Assembly (NCBI RefSeq): GCF_004342425.1
Contig: NZ_SLWQ01000005.1
Coordinates: forward strand, 62,001-126,000
Source of the DNA: Dokdonella fugitiva
Lineage (GTDB): Bacteria > Pseudomonadota > Gammaproteobacteria > Xanthomonadales > Rhodanobacteraceae
DNA length: 64,000 nt
Direction: 5' to 3'
The notes under the pieces are model-generated. The model saw only the letters and a program-made list of their open reading frames with translations, had not been told where the DNA came from and searched no databases. Every line of letters begins with the position of its first letter. The first letter of the stretch is position 1. A program made the position numbers and the translations under genes. Positions 23,359-35,100 of this stretch are shown piece by piece.

Positions 23359-25644
23359 TCAGTCCATGCCGTCGAGCACCGCGCGAACCTTCTCGGCGAG
23401 CTGCTTGAGCGTGAACGGCTTGGTGATCAGCTGGACGCCCTTGTCGATGCGTCCGTGGTGGAAGATGGCGTTGCGCGCGTAGCCGGTGGTGAAGAGCACC
23501 TTGATGTCCGGCCGCAATTCGCGCGCCTTCGCCGCGACGTCGGCTCCGGTCATTCCCCCGGGCAATACCACGTCGGTGAACAGCAGGTCGATATGGCCGG
23601 CATGTTCGAGGACGCGCAGCGCCATCGCGCCGTCCGCGGCCTCGAGCACGCGGTAACCGAGGTCCATCAGTGTTTCGACGGAGACCGAGCGCACGCCGTC
23701 GTCGTCCTCGACGACGAGGATGCTCTCCTGCTCGCCTTCCGGCGGCAGCAGCGCCTCCGTTTCCTCGATCACGTCGACGGCTCCGACCAGCCGCGGCAGG
23801 TAGATCTTCACCGTGGTGCCCTGCCCCGGCTCCGAGTAGATCTTGAGATGGCCGCCGGACTGCTTCACGAAGCCGTAGACCTGGCTCAGGCCGAGGCCGG
23901 TACCGAGCCCGACGGGCTTGGTCGTGAAGAACGGCTCGACCGCGCGCGCGATCGTCGCCTCGTCCATGCCCGTTCCCGAATCGGAAACGGAGATGAGGAC
24001 GTATTGTCCCGGTCGCACTTCGACGGCCTTGGCCGCGTAGTGCTCGTCGATGTACGCATTCGACGTCTCGATCGTCAGTCGCCCGCCGCCCGGCATCGCA
24101 TCACGTGCATTGAGCACGAGGTTGAGGATCGCGGACTCCAGGCCGTTCGGATCGATTTCTGCCTGCCACAGGCCGACGCCGAGCACGATCTCGACCGCGA
24201 CGAGTTCGCCGAGCGAACGGTGCAACAGGTCGGACATGCCGGTGACGAGCGCATTGATGTGGGTCGGCTTGGGATCCAGCGGTTGCCGGCGTGCGAACGC
24301 GAGCAGGCGCTGCGTCAACGCCGCGGCGCGCTCGGCTCCGGCGATCGCCTGCGCCGCCGCACGCTGGGCGCGACCGGACTCCTCCGGCAGGTGGCGCTGC
24401 AGGATTTCGAGGTTGCCGGTGATCGCCTGCAGGAGATTGTTGAAGTCGTGCGCGACGCCACCGGTGAGCTGGCCGATCGCTTCCATCTTCTGCGCCTGCC
24501 GCAGCGCTTCTTCGCTGCGCTTGAGCTGCTCGGTCCGCTCGCTGACCTTGTGCTCGAGCGTCGCGTTGAGCTCCTGCAAGGAGGCCTCCGTGCGCTGGCG
24601 CTCGGCGATTTCGCGCTGCGCCGCGGCGTACAGGCGCGCATTGTCGATCGCGATGGCCGCCTGGGCCGCGAGCCCTTCGAGGCCACGCTCGGAGCGTTCG
24701 CTGAACACGCCCTCGCGCGCATGGCCGAAGAAGAGGCCGCCGAGGACTTCGCCCGCGCGCGAAACCACGGGCACGGCGAGATAGCTGCGCACCGGGAGGT
24801 GGCCTTCGGGCATGCCCGCGTACGGCGCGTTGCGTCCGTATCGCGGGTCCTTCGTGATGTCGCGCGAACGGATGATGCCTTCGCCGCGGAACGTCGGCGC
24901 GAACACCGCGGTGTTGCGCGGCATCGGGAACTTCGAAAACGCCTCCACCGGCGCGCCCGACAGCGTGTACAGCATGTACGTCTTGCCGGCGTCGTCGACC
25001 ACGTTGTAGAAGAAGGCGCCGAACTCGGCGCCGGTGAGCTCGACGCCGGCATCGGTCGCAAGCTGCACGAGCTGGTGCAGGTCCTGGCCCATCGCAAGTT
25101 GCGAGCCGACACGGTTCAGGATCTGGAGTGCACGGCGTTCCTCGCGCACGACCATCTCGTTCGCGCGCTGTTCGGTGCGATCGCGCAGGATCTTCACGAA
25201 GCCGATGATGGTGCCGTCGGGCCCCATGATCGGGGCGACTTCACCCGCTCCCCATACGCGCGAACCATCCTTGCGCAGGCGCCAGCCTTCGGCGCCGAGC
25301 CCGCGGCCGTGGTTGCGCGCATCCTCGAGTTCCTGGGCGAAGACGTTCCGCCGGCGGTCCTCTTCGGTGAACAGACATTCGATCGTCCTGCCGAGCATCT
25401 CCGCCTCGGACCAGCCGAGCATGCTTTGCGCGCCACGGCTCCATGTCGTGACGCGACCTTCGGGGTCGAGGCTGATCACGGCCGTCTCCACGGCGCTGTT
25501 CACGATCTGCCGCCATTCCGCGGCAGTCAGCGAAGACTCGTAGTTGGGCATGCCGGATTTCGTCGAGAGGATCGGCACGAGTATATCGCCCGGGATTTCG
25601 CGCGCGACCTGCAGCGGCGCGCCGTTCACATTCGCACCCGCCAT
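23359..25644 (-). CDS. Hybrid sensor histidine kinase (PAS-GAF-HisKA-HATPase-REC)
   Basis: The 761-residue protein lacks membrane helices. It has a PAS domain (about 40-160, SLDPEGRVTTWSRGAQSMLGW), a GAF domain (about 175-340), a coiled coil, and a HisKA region with the phospho-His in GGVAHDFNNLL near residue 398. A HATPase follows with the N box LNLVLNARDAMPGGG and G boxes, and a C-terminal receiver with its Asp near 690 (LLFTDVVLPGG). The architecture is that of soluble kinases that sense cytoplasmic small molecules, light or redox. No output partner is adjacent. A later start at 25551 (MPNYESS) is possible. It is divergent from the SDR gene. Confidence 0.93.
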   Translation of the reverse strand: MAGANVNGAPLQVAREIPGDILVPILSTKSGMPNYESSLTAAEWRQIVNSAVETAVISLDPEGRVTTWSRGAQSMLGWSEAEMLGRTIECLFTEEDRRRNVFAQELEDARNHGRGLGAEGWRLRKDGSRVWGAGEVAPIMGPDGTIIGFVKILRDRTEQRANEMVVREERRALQILNRVGSQLAMGQDLHQLVQLATDAGVELTGAEFGAFFYNVVDDAGKTYMLYTLSGAPVEAFSKFPMPRNTAVFAPTFRGEGIIRSRDITKDPRYGRNAPYAGMPEGHLPVRSYLAVPVVSRAGEVLGGLFFGHAREGVFSERSERGLEGLAAQAAIAIDNARLYAAAQREIAERQRTEASLQELNATLEHKVSERTEQLKRSEEALRQAQKMEAIGQLTGGVAHDFNNLLQAITGNLEILQRHLPEESGRAQRAAAQAIAGAERAAALTQRLLAFARRQPLDPKPTHINALVTGMSDLLHRSLGELVAVEIVLGVGLWQAEIDPNGLESAILNLVLNARDAMPGGGRLTIETSNAYIDEHYAAKAVEVRPGQYVLISVSDSGTGMDEATIARAVEPFFTTKPVGLGTGLGLSQVYGFVKQSGGHLKIYSEPGQGTTVKIYLPRLVGAVDVIEETEALLPPEGEQESILVVEDDDGVRSVSVETLMDLGYRVLEAADGAMALRVLEHAGHIDLLFTDVVLPGGMTGADVAAKARELRPDIKVLFTTGYARNAIFHHGRIDKGVQLITKPFTLKQLAEKVRAVLDGMD

Positions 25645-25767
25645 CCGTCAGCACGCGCGCGGCGTGTCGGCCGCATGAATTGCTCCTAAGCCACGCGCCG
25701 CACCGTTCATGCTGGAGCACGCCGTGCATGCCTAGGGTCGTCTCATCCGTACGACGAGGGGCACAGC

Positions 25768-26688
25768 GTGGACACGCAGCAGCATCTTCCCGGCAGCGAT
25801 CCGTCGACATCGATGAAGAACGCGGCGTCGCTGCACACGCGACCGCCGTTCCCGGTGCAGGCGCAGCCATGGCCGGGGCTCGCATCGAAAATGGAGCCGC
25901 GGCCCGACCACGGCGAGACCAGCTACGTCGGGCGCGGACGACTGACCGGCCGCAAGGCGCTCATCACGGGCGGCGACTCGGGCATCGGTCGCGCGGTCGC
26001 GATCGCCTTCGCACGCGAAGGCGCCGATGTCGCCCTCTCCTACCTCGAGGCCGAGGAAGCCGACGCGAACGAAGTCGCCGAACTGATCCGCGACGCCGGG
26101 CGACAGGTCGTGTGCCTCCCCGGCGACATCCGCGACGAAGGCTTCTGCCAGCGACTCGTCGGCCGCGCGGCGCAGGGACTCGGCGGCCTCGACCTGCTCG
26201 TCAACAACGCCGGGCGCCAGCAGAGCGCCGAATCGATCCTCGACATTACCACCGATGCATTCGATTGGACGTTCAAGACGAACGTCTACGCGATGTTCTG
26301 GATCACCAAGGCCGCGGTCGCCTGCATGCCGCCCGGCGCCGGGATCATCAACACGGCGTCCGTCAATTCCTACGATCCTTCCGCGCACCTGCTCGACTAC
26401 GCGATGACCAAGGCAGCCATCGTGAATTTCACCAAGGGGCTCGCCAAGCAGCTCGCCCGCCAGGGCATCCGCGTCAATGCCGTCGCGCCCGGGCCGTTCT
26501 GGACCGCCCTGCAGGTGACCGGCGGACAGACGCGCGAGCGCCTCAAGGAGTTCGGTGCCGATACGCCGCTCGGCCGCCCCGGCCAGCCCGCGGAAATCGC
26601 CGCGGTCTACGTCGCCCTCGCCGCCAACGACGCGTCCTACGTGACCGGCCAGGTCTACGGCGCCTCCGGCGGCGACGGCAATCCCTGA
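25768..26688 (+). CDS. SDR-family oxidoreductase (YghA-like)
   Basis: The 306-residue protein starts at a GTG (25768) preceded by GAGGGG. It has a roughly 55-residue N-terminal extension (QAQPWPGLASKMEPRPDHGE) characteristic of the YghA/GsP39-type stress dehydrogenases. The classical SDR core follows: GGDSGIGRAVAIAFA for NAD(P), NNAG, catalytic Ser in NTASVNSY, and YAMTK for Tyr and Lys. The true substrate of these enzymes is not established; many are induced by general stress. It is the first of a plus-strand series with the metallothionein-like gene 18 bp downstream. Confidence 0.93.
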   Translation: MDTQQHLPGSDPSTSMKNAASLHTRPPFPVQAQPWPGLASKMEPRPDHGETSYVGRGRLTGRKALITGGDSGIGRAVAIAFAREGADVALSYLEAEEADANEVAELIRDAGRQVVCLPGDIRDEGFCQRLVGRAAQGLGGLDLLVNNAGRQQSAESILDITTDAFDWTFKTNVYAMFWITKAAVACMPPGAGIINTASVNSYDPSAHLLDYAMTKAAIVNFTKGLAKQLARQGIRVNAVAPGPFWTALQVTGGQTRERLKEFGADTPLGRPGQPAEIAAVYVALAANDASYVTGQVYGASGGDGNP

Positions 26689-26706
26689 TCGCACGGAGTA
26701 CATGCC

Positions 26707-27081
26707 ATGACCAGTCGTGACCGCAAGGATCTTCCGCACGCGCACGAGCACGCCGTGCCTCCGGCCGCCGAGACCGAACGCGAGCGCGAGGCGCGCAAGG
26801 CACACGAAAGCCACGCGCTCGACGAAGCGCTGCAGGAAACCTTCCCGACCAGCGATCCGGTGTCGCCGTTCGTTCCGGCCGTGCGTTCGAGCAGCGAACC
26901 CGCGCCGGACCACAGCCATCGCTGCGCGCATCCCGCATGCACGTGCAGCGTGTCGGCGCCCGACCTCTGGTGCTCCGACGCCTGCCGCGACCAGCAGCAG
27001 GGCTACGGCACCGCGCACGCGACCTGTGGCTGCGGCCATGCCACGTGCAGGCATTCGGGGCATGCGGTTTCCAGCGAATGA
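26707..27081 (+). CDS. Small protein with metallothionein-like Cys/His C-terminal domain
   Basis: The 124-residue protein has two parts. Residues 30-55 hold DEALQETFPTSDPVS, a motif seen in many small stress-linked proteins of unknown function. Residues 73-119 hold eight Cys (73, 78, 80, 89, 93, 107, 109, 114) and several His in the order CAHPACTC, WCSDAC, TCGCGHATCRH. This lines up with SmtA/BmtA-type bacterial metallothioneins (CACEPCLC, YCSEAC, GCGHTGCNC), with His in place of two Cys. So it probably binds Zn(II), Cd(II) or similar metals in the cytoplasm. The joining of these two parts is unusual. The match is from memory, not from a search. Confidence 0.75.
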   Translation: MTSRDRKDLPHAHEHAVPPAAETEREREARKAHESHALDEALQETFPTSDPVSPFVPAVRSSSEPAPDHSHRCAHPACTCSVSAPDLWCSDACRDQQQGYGTAHATCGCGHATCRHSGHAVSSE

Positions 27082-27094
27082 GCGGGGACCGCAC

Positions 27095-28249
27095 GTGCCT
27101 GCAGCGACGCCCGGAACGACGATCGATACCTCGATGCCGCGGAAGGCGCTGCAACGCGGGCGCGTCGTCGTGCTTGCCAGCCCCGACCGCGACAGCGCCC
27201 ACCACGAATCGGTGACGCAACGGCACCTCGCGCGCGAAGCCGCCGCCTTGCTCGGTTATGCCTACGGCGGCGTGCACGAGGGCGGTCCACTCGACTGGCC
27301 CAGCTACGCGGTGCCGCAGCGCACGCTGCTCGTCGATGAAGCGCTCGCGCTCGGCATCCATTCCGACGCCGACCTGCTCGGCGGCGTCGTGCCCCATGCC
27401 TTCGTCGCCGGCAAGGCGATCACGCACGGGCTCGTCGCACGCGAAGCAGCCGCGCCCGCGGGATGGGCATACGAGCTCGCGCGCGGCCTCGACGGCGCGG
27501 TGCTCGACGGTTACTCGGCCTTCTCGCGCGAGGACGCGCGCATCGCGGCGCGCCGCCTGCTCGCACGGGGGCCGGTGCGCCTGAAGGCGGCGTCGGCATG
27601 CGGCGGGCGCGGCCAGGCCGTGTGCGCGACGTTCGACGCCTTCGAGGCCGCGCTCGCGACGATCACCGCCGGCGACCTCGACGTGCTCGGCATCGTCGTC
27701 GAACGCGACCTCGTCGACGCGCGTACCTACAGCATCGGCACGATCCGCGTGGGTGCATCGCGGATCAGCTACTTCGGCCACCAGCGCGGCGCGGTCGACC
27801 ACCTCGGCCGCACGGTGTACGGCGGCAGCGACCTCGTCGCGGTGCGCGGCGACTTCGACGCGCTGTCCACGGTCGGCATGCCGGTGGTCGCCGCGGCCGC
27901 GCTCGCCAAGGCGATCCACTACGACGCGGCGGTCGCCGCCGCCTACCCGGCGTTCTACGCTTCGCGGCGCAACTACGACGTCGTGCACGGACGTGACGCC
28001 GACGGATTGCCGCACATCGGCGTGCTCGAGCAGTCCTGGCGCATCGGCGGCGCGAGCGCGGCGGAGCTGCTCGCGCTGCGCGCTTTCGCCGCGGACCCGC
28101 ATCTCGCCTGCGTGCGCGTGTCGACGCACGAGGAGTACGCGGGCGGCGCGCCACCGGAGGGCGCGACCGTCTACTTCACCGACCGCAGCGGCCGCTTCGG
28201 CGGCCTGGTCAAGTACGCGAGGACGCACGGTGATGGATATCCGGCTTGA
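27095..28249 (+). CDS. DUF3182-family ATP-grasp-like protein
   Basis: The 384-residue protein matches my memory of the DUF3182 family. It looks like an ATP-grasp enzyme: [16 protein letters not shown] is a Lys/Gly-rich nucleotide loop, and [18 protein letters not shown] and SYFGHQRG resemble the downstream strand and metal-binding segments. Such a fold would join a carboxylate to an amine or thiol, but no substrate is known. The GTG at 27095 is preferred because GCGGGGA precedes it; an ATG at 27134 is the alternative. It follows the metallothionein-like gene by 13 bp and overlaps the next hydrolase gene by 17 bp. Confidence 0.8.
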   Translation: MPAATPGTTIDTSMPRKALQRGRVVVLASPDRDSAHHESVTQRHLAREAAALLGYAYGGVHEGGPLDWPSYAVPQRTLLVDEALALGIHSDADLLGGVVPHAFVAGKAITHGLVAREAAAPAGWAYELARGLDGAVLDGYSAFSREDARIAARRLLARGPVRLKAASACGGRGQAVCATFDAFEAALATITAGDLDVLGIVVERDLVDARTYSIGTIRVGASRISYFGHQRGAVDHLGRTVYGGSDLVAVRGDFDALSTVGMPVVAAAALAKAIHYDAAVAAAYPAFYASRRNYDVVHGRDADGLPHIGVLEQSWRIGGASAAELLALRAFAADPHLACVRVSTHEEYAGGAPPEGATVYFTDRSGRFGGLVKYARTHGDGYPA

Positions 28250-29042
28250 CCGCGTGCGCATCCCGGTCGCGCACGAATCGATGCCAGGTGCGATGCTCAT
28301 GCCCGCGCGCGAGCTGCCCGGCGTGCTGTTCGTGCACGGCTGGGGTGGCAGCCAGATCCAGGACCTCACGCGCGCGCGCGAGGCTGCGGGACTCGGCTGC
28401 GTCTGCGTCACGTTCGACCTGCGCGGCCACGGCACGCGCGAGGTGTCCACCACGGTCAGCCGCGCGCAGAACTTCGCCGACCTCGTCGCCGCCTACGACT
28501 GGATGGCCGCGCAGCCGTCCGTCGATGCCGACGCCATCGCCGTCATCGGCGTCAGTTACGGCGGCTACCTCGCCGCCTTGCTTACCGCGGAACGCCCCGT
28601 GCGCTGGCTCGCGTTGCGCTCGCCCGCGCTGTACAAGGATGCCGACTGGGACCAGCCCAAGCTTTCGCTGCATGCCGATCCCGACCTGCCCGCATGGCGC
28701 CGCCGGCGCGTCGACGCCGCCGACAACCGCGCGCTGCACGCCTGCGAGGCGTATCGCGGCGATGTCCTCCTGGTCGAGGCCGAACGCGACGACATCATCC
28801 CGCACGCGGTCATCGAGAACTACGTCGCCGCGTTCACCCATGCGCGCTCGCTCACCGCGCGCCTGGTCGCCGACGCGAACCACGCGTTCTCGAGCAAGAC
28901 GATGCAGGCCGAGTACACCGGCCTGCTGATCAAATGGCTCACCGAGATGATCGCGGGCGCGCGCGCGAGCGCGGCCGCGCGCAAGGTCGAACGGCACAAG
29001 CGCGACATCGCGCGGGCCGGCCCGCAGCGGCACGGCTCGTGA
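28233..29042 (+). CDS. Alpha/beta hydrolase
   Basis: The 269-residue protein has the oxyanion segment FVHGWGGSQ, a nucleophile elbow GVSYGG (Ser), an acid in EAERDDIIP and a late His in DANHAFSS, so the catalytic triad is complete. It resembles dienelactone hydrolase/acyl-peptidase-like esterases. The start overlaps the DUF3182 gene by 17 bp in another frame, so the two proteins are translationally coupled and may act on one compound. The C-terminus is basic and Ala-rich. Confidence 0.85.
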   Translation: MDIRLDRVRIPVAHESMPGAMLMPARELPGVLFVHGWGGSQIQDLTRAREAAGLGCVCVTFDLRGHGTREVSTTVSRAQNFADLVAAYDWMAAQPSVDADAIAVIGVSYGGYLAALLTAERPVRWLALRSPALYKDADWDQPKLSLHADPDLPAWRRRRVDAADNRALHACEAYRGDVLLVEAERDDIIPHAVIENYVAAFTHARSLTARLVADANHAFSSKTMQAEYTGLLIKWLTEMIAGARASAAARKVERHKRDIARAGPQRHGS

Positions 29043-29144
29043 AGCGCCCGCCATGAGCCGCGCAGCCGCGGGTGTCAGCGCGCATTCAGCGCCATCTTGC
29101 ACACTCTGCGCACCGGCGCACGCCGGCGACCCCGGCGCAGCGGA

Positions 29145-32100
29145 ATGATCTTGCCCTTCTCTCGCAGATCGGTGATCCCGCCCGTATTCGGCGAGGCGCC
29201 CCTTTCTGCCGAACTGCTCAACGCCGAGCAACTCGAGGAGCGCGGCCGCGAGCTCAGCGCGGAACACGCCGGCTTCGGTGTCGCGCAGCTGCGCACGAGC
29301 CACCTGCTCGATCGGCTCGCCGCCAACGAAGGCGTGATCCGCGAGGCCTGCCTCGTGCTCGCGAGCGCGGTCAAAGCCGGTCATCGCGCCACGCCCGCGG
29401 GCGAATGGCTGCTCGACAACCTCTATCTCATCGACGAGCAGGTCCGCCTCGCCCGCACGCACCTGCCGCGCCGCTACAGCGAGCAGCTGCCGGCCCTGGC
29501 CGAAGGCCCGAGCGCGGGACTGCCGCGCATCTACGACCTCATGCTCAAGGCGATTTCGCACGGCGACGGCCGCTTCGACGAAGCCTCGCTGCGGCGTTAC
29601 CTCGCGGCCTACCAGGAGCGCCTGCCGCTCACGCTCGGCGAACTCTGGGCGGTACCGATCATGCTGCGGCTCGCACTGGTCGAGAACCTGCGCCGCGTCG
29701 CCGTGCGCGTGCGCCAGGGGCGCATCGACCGCAACCTCGCCGTACGCTGGGCCGACGCGATGGTCGATGCGACGCGGGCCGACCCGACCCGCCTCATCCT
29801 CGTCGCCGCCGACATGGCACGCGACGAGCCGCCGATGTCGCAGGCGTTCGTGTCCGAGCTCACGCAGCGCCTCAAGCCGCTCGGCGACGCGATGTCGCTG
29901 CCGATGACCTGGATCGAGCAGCGGCTCGCCGAGTCGGGCCTCACGAGCGCCCAACTCGTGCAGGGCGCGCAGCACGAGCAGGTCATCGACCAGGTGTCGG
30001 CGAGCAATTGCATCGGCAGCCTGCGCCTGCTCGACGCGCTCGACTGGAAAGCGTTCGTCGAAGCCGTGAGCCACGTCGAGCGTGTGCTGCGCGAGGACCC
30101 GGCGGGCGTCTACGCGCGCATGGACTTCGCCACGCGCAATCACTACCGTCGCGTGGTGGAGCATCTCGCGCGGCGCAGCGGCCGCGACGAACGCGAGCTC
30201 GCGGCGGATGCCGTCGCGCTCGCGGCCGGGCATCGCCACGACCCCGACGAACGCCTCTCGCACGTCGGCTACTACCTCGTCGATCGCGGGCGCGAGCAGC
30301 TGGAAGCACGCGTCGGCCTGCACGCACGCTTGCGCCTGCCGAGGTCGCCGCGCGCACGCGTCGCCCTCCATCTCGGCACCCTCGTCCTCCTCACCGTTGC
30401 CTTCGTCGCGACGCTCGAGCCGGCGCTCGTCGAACCCGCGCCGGCATGGTGGCTGCTCGCGGTCGTGACCGGCGCAGCCGTGATCGCCGCGAGCGAACTC
30501 GCGCTCACGGTCGCCAATCACGCGGCAGCGCGCCTGGCCCGGCCGTCGCAGTTGCCGCGGCTCGACTTTCCGGACGGCATACCGGCGAGCGCGCGCACGC
30601 TCGTCGCGGTTCCCGCCCTGCTGACCTCGATCGAGACGGCCGAAGAACTCGTTGCCGACCTCGAGGTGCGCTACATGGGCAATCGCGACGCGGAGCTGCA
30701 TTTCGCCCTGCTCACGGATTTCCCCGACGCGCACGCCGCGCACGAGGCGCGCGACCCGGCGATCCTCGAAGCGGCGCGCGAGGCGATCCGCGAACTCAAC
30801 CGGCGCCATCCGTCGGCGCCGTTCCTGCTCCTGCACCGGGCGCGACGCTGGAATGCGACGCAACGTGCGTGGATCGGCCACGAGCGCAAGCGCGGCAAGC
30901 TCGTCGCGCTCAACCGCCTCGTGCTCGACGGCGATGCGTCGGCGTTCGCGACGGTGGAAGGCGACATCGCGTGGCTCGCCGGCGTGCGCTACGTCATCAC
31001 CCTCGATGCCGACACGCGGCTGCCGCGGGACGCCGCGCGCGCGCTCGTCGCGACGATGGCGCATCCGCTCAACGGCCCGCGCGACGACGCCGGCGGCGCG
31101 CGCGCGGGCTACGCCATCCTGCAGCCGCGCGTCGGCCACACGATGCCGGCGAACGGCCCGTCGCCCTACGCGCACCTGTTCGGCGGCGAGACCGGGATCG
31201 ATCCCTACACCCGGCTCGTTTCCGACACCTACCAGGACCTGTTCGGCGCGGGCTCGTTCATCGGCAAGGGCATCTACGACGTCGCCGCGTTCGAACGGGC
31301 CCTCGCCGGCCGTCTGCCCGACAACCGCATCCTCAGCCATGATCTGCTCGAAGGCTGCCATGCGCGCGCGGGGCTCGCCAGTGACATCGAGCTGTTCGAG
31401 CACCACCCGCAGAGCTATCTCGTCGATGCGCGCCGGCGCCATCGCTGGATCCGCGGCGACTGGCAGCTCGCCGCGTGGCTGCTGCCGCGCGTGCGCGATG
31501 CGCAGGGCGTGCTGCAGCGCAATCCGCTCGATGCGTTGTCGCGCTGGAAGATCCTCGACAACCTGCGCCGCAGCCTGTTGCCGCTCGCCTTGCTCGTCCT
31601 GCTGTTCGCCGCGTGGCAGGTGCCGGAGTGGCGCGCCGCGCTCGTCGCGCTCGTGCTCGCGGTCTTCGTGCTGCCGGTCGCGCTGGACGTGCTGCAGGAA
31701 TTGCTCGCCCCGCCCGGTGGCGATTCCGGCCCACGCCACCTGCGCCGCATCGGCGCGCAGGCGATGCGCAGGGCCGCACGCGCCGCATTCGTCGCCGCCT
31801 GCCTGCCGTTCGAGGCGTGGCTCTCCGCCGATGCGATCGCGCGCACGCTCTGGCGCCTGCACGTGTCGCACCGCAACCTGCTCGAGTGGCAGACCTCGAG
31901 CATGGTCGAACGCGCCCATCGCGACACGCTCGCGGCCTTCGCGACGACGCTGTGGCCCTGCTACGCCGCCGCCGCGCTGTCGATCGCGAGCGTGGTCGAC
32001 GCGGGAAGCCTGCCGTGGCAGCTCGCGTGGTTGGTCGCGCCATTCCTCGCCTGGCGCCTGAGCCGTTCGCCGCGCCGCGACGAACGCCGCCTCGATGCGC

Positions 32101-35100
32101 GCCAGCGGACCTACCTGCGCGGACTCGCCCGGCGTACCTGGCACTTCTTCGAGCGCCACGTCACCGAGGCCGACCATTGGCTGCCGCCCGACAACCACCA
32201 GGAACAGCCGATCGAGCGCACCGCGCACCGCACCTCGCCGACCAACATCGGCCTCTATCTCCTGTCCTGTCTCGCGGCACGCGACTTCGGCTACGTCGCG
32301 CTCGGCGACTGGATCGAACGCACCGAACACACGATGCGCACACTCGAGCGCCTCGAGCGCCATCGCGGCCATTTCTACAACTGGTACGACACGATCACCC
32401 TGCAGCCGCTCGCACCGGCCTACGTTTCCACCGTCGACAGCGGCAACTTCGCGGCGCACCTGATGACCCTGCGCATCGGCCTGCTCGAGGCACCCGACGA
32501 ACCGGTGATCGGCGCCGCGGCGGTCGAAGGCCTGCGCGACGTACTCGCCCTCGCCGCCGCCGGGGCGCGCGCGGGAAGCCGCGCCGCGCTCGAGGCGCTG
32601 GCCACGCGCCTCCTGCCGGAACGCGCGGGCGAATGCCTCGCCCTGCGCACGATGCTCGCCGATGCGGCGACGACGCTCGCCGCAGCGGCCGAGGACGAAC
32701 CGGGCAATGCGTGGATCGCCGCCGCGCGACGGCAGGTCGACGCGCACGTCGTCGACCTGGCCGCCTTCGTCGACGGTGCCACCGGCGACGTGCCGACCTT
32801 GCGCGACGTCGCCGACGGCGGCGGGCGATGCGCGGACGCGGCGCGGCGGGCGATCGCACGGATCGAGGCGCTCGCCGCGCGCTGCAACGAGTTCGCGCGC
32901 CCCGATTTCGGGTTCCTCTACGACGCGACGCGCTCGCTGTTCGCGATCGGCTACAACGTGAGCGAACGTCGGATGGACGCGGGCTACTACGACCTGCTCG
33001 CGTCGGAGGCGCGCCTCGCCGTGTTCGTCGCGATCGCCCAGGGCGTCGTGCCCCAGGACGCCTGGTTCGCGCTCGGCCGGCTGCTCACGTCAGCGTCGGG
33101 GCGCCGCGTGCTGCTGTCGTGGAGCGGCTCGATGTTCGAGTACCTCATGCCGCAGCTCGTCATGCCCGCCTATCGCGGCACGCTGCTCGAGGAATCCAAC
33201 CACGCCGCGGTACGCCAGCAGATCGACTACGGCCGCTCGCGCGGCGTTCCCTGGGGCGTTTCGGAGTCCGGTTACAACCTCACCGACGCGGCGCAGAATT
33301 ACCAGTACCGCGCGTTCGGGGTGCCCGGCCTCGGGCTCGAGCGCGGCCTGTCGCAGGAACTGGTGGTGGCGCCGTACGCGACCATGCTCGCGATGCTCGC
33401 GGCGCCGCGCGAGGCGTTCGACAACCTGGCCGCGATGGACGCGCTCGGCTGGCTCACCGACCACGGCTTCTACGAGGCGGTCGACTACACGCCCGCGCGC
33501 ATGCCGCATGGCGCGACCAGCGTGATCGTGCGCTCGTACATGGCGCACCACCAGGGCATGAGCCTGCTCGCCCTGCTGTCGGTGCTCGCCGCGCAGCCGA
33601 TGCAGCGCCGCTTCGCCGCTGACGTCGAACTGCAGGCCACCCTGCTCCTGCTGCAGGAACGCGTGCCGCGCGGCGCGATCGACTGGGCACGTGACCCGGC
33701 GATGGTCGACGTGCGCATCTCCAGCGATGCGCCGCAATCGGCGATGCGCGTGTTCGGCGAAGCGATCCCGCCAAGGCCTGCCGTGCAGCTGCTCGGCAAT
33801 GGTCGCTACCACGTCATGGTCACGACCGGCGGTGGCGGCTACAGTCGCTGGCAGGAGCTCGCGCTGACGCGCTGGCACGAGGACGCGACGCGCGACGACA
33901 AGGGCGTGTACGTGTACCTGCGCGATGCCGACAGCGGCAAGGTCTGGTCGGCGACGCCGCAACCCTGCCCCACCCCCGCGGACGCATCGGAGATCGTGTT
34001 CACCGAAGCGACCGCGGAGTTCAAGCGCTCGCTCGATGGCATCGAGACGCACCTGCAGGTGGTCGTCTCGCCGGAGGACGACATCGAACTGCGCCGGCTG
34101 CGCATCGCCAACCGCTCGCGCACGATGCGCACGATCGACGTGACGAGCTACGCCGAAATCGTCCTCGCGCCAGCGATCGCCGATGCGCTGCACCCCGCTT
34201 TCAGCAACCTGTTCGTGCAGACCGAATTCGTGCCCGAACACGAGGCGATCCTCGCCACGCGCCGTCGCTCGACCGGCGAGCAGGCGCAACACTGGTTGCT
34301 GCATGCGCTGGCCGTGCACGACGGCGAACGCCTCGCGCATTCGTTCGAGACCGACCGCATGGCCTTCATCGGCCGCGAGCGGTCGCTGCGTGCACCGCTC
34401 GCCGTCACGCGCGATGCACCGCTCGAAGGCCATGCCGGCCCGGTGCTCGACCCGATCGCCGCGAGCCGGCAGCGGGTTCGCCTCGCGCCCGAACAGGGCG
34501 TGACGATCGACCTCATCATCGGCGTCGCCGAAAGCCGCGAGAACGCCCTGCTGCTCGCCGACAAGTACCGCGACCGCCATCTCGCCGACCGCGCGATCGA
34601 GATCGCCTGGACGCACAGCCGCCTCGCGCTCGGCCAGCTCGCGATCAGCGAGGTCGACGGCCAGACGTGCAACCGGCTCGCCGGAGCGATCGTGTTCGCC
34701 GATCCCGCGCGCCGCGCGGCGCCGTCGACGATCGCCGCCAACCGCCTCGCGCAGCGCGGCCTGTGGCCGTTCGCGATCTCCGGCGACCATCCGATCGTGC
34801 TGCTGCAGATTGCCAGCGCCCGCCACATCGAACTCGTGCGCCAGCTCGTCAGCGCGCACGCGTACTGCCGCATGAAGGGGCTCGTGTTCGACCTCGTGAT
34901 CTGGAACGAGGAACGCATCGGCTACCGCACCGCGCTCGGCGACGAGATCCTCGCGGTCGTGTCGACGAGCGCCGATGCGGCCATGCTCGAGCGGCCCGGC
35001 GGCGTCTACGTGCGCAACCTCGACCAGCTCGACCACGAGGACCGCGTGCTCATGCTCGCGGTCGCGCGCGCGGTGTTCGTCGACGCCGACGGCACGCTCG

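Noticed and set aside
29097-29144. TTG start for the glucan synthase at 29097
   Set aside because: The extra 16 residues are basic (TGARRRPRRSG) and no ribosome site precedes the TTG; the ATG at 29145 is simpler.
28209-32747. 1512-codon minus-strand open frame opposite the hydrolase and glucan synthase
   Set aside because: It is a frame-shadow of the plus-strand genes. Its Arg/Glu/Ala-rich composition and lack of motifs show it is not a protein gene.
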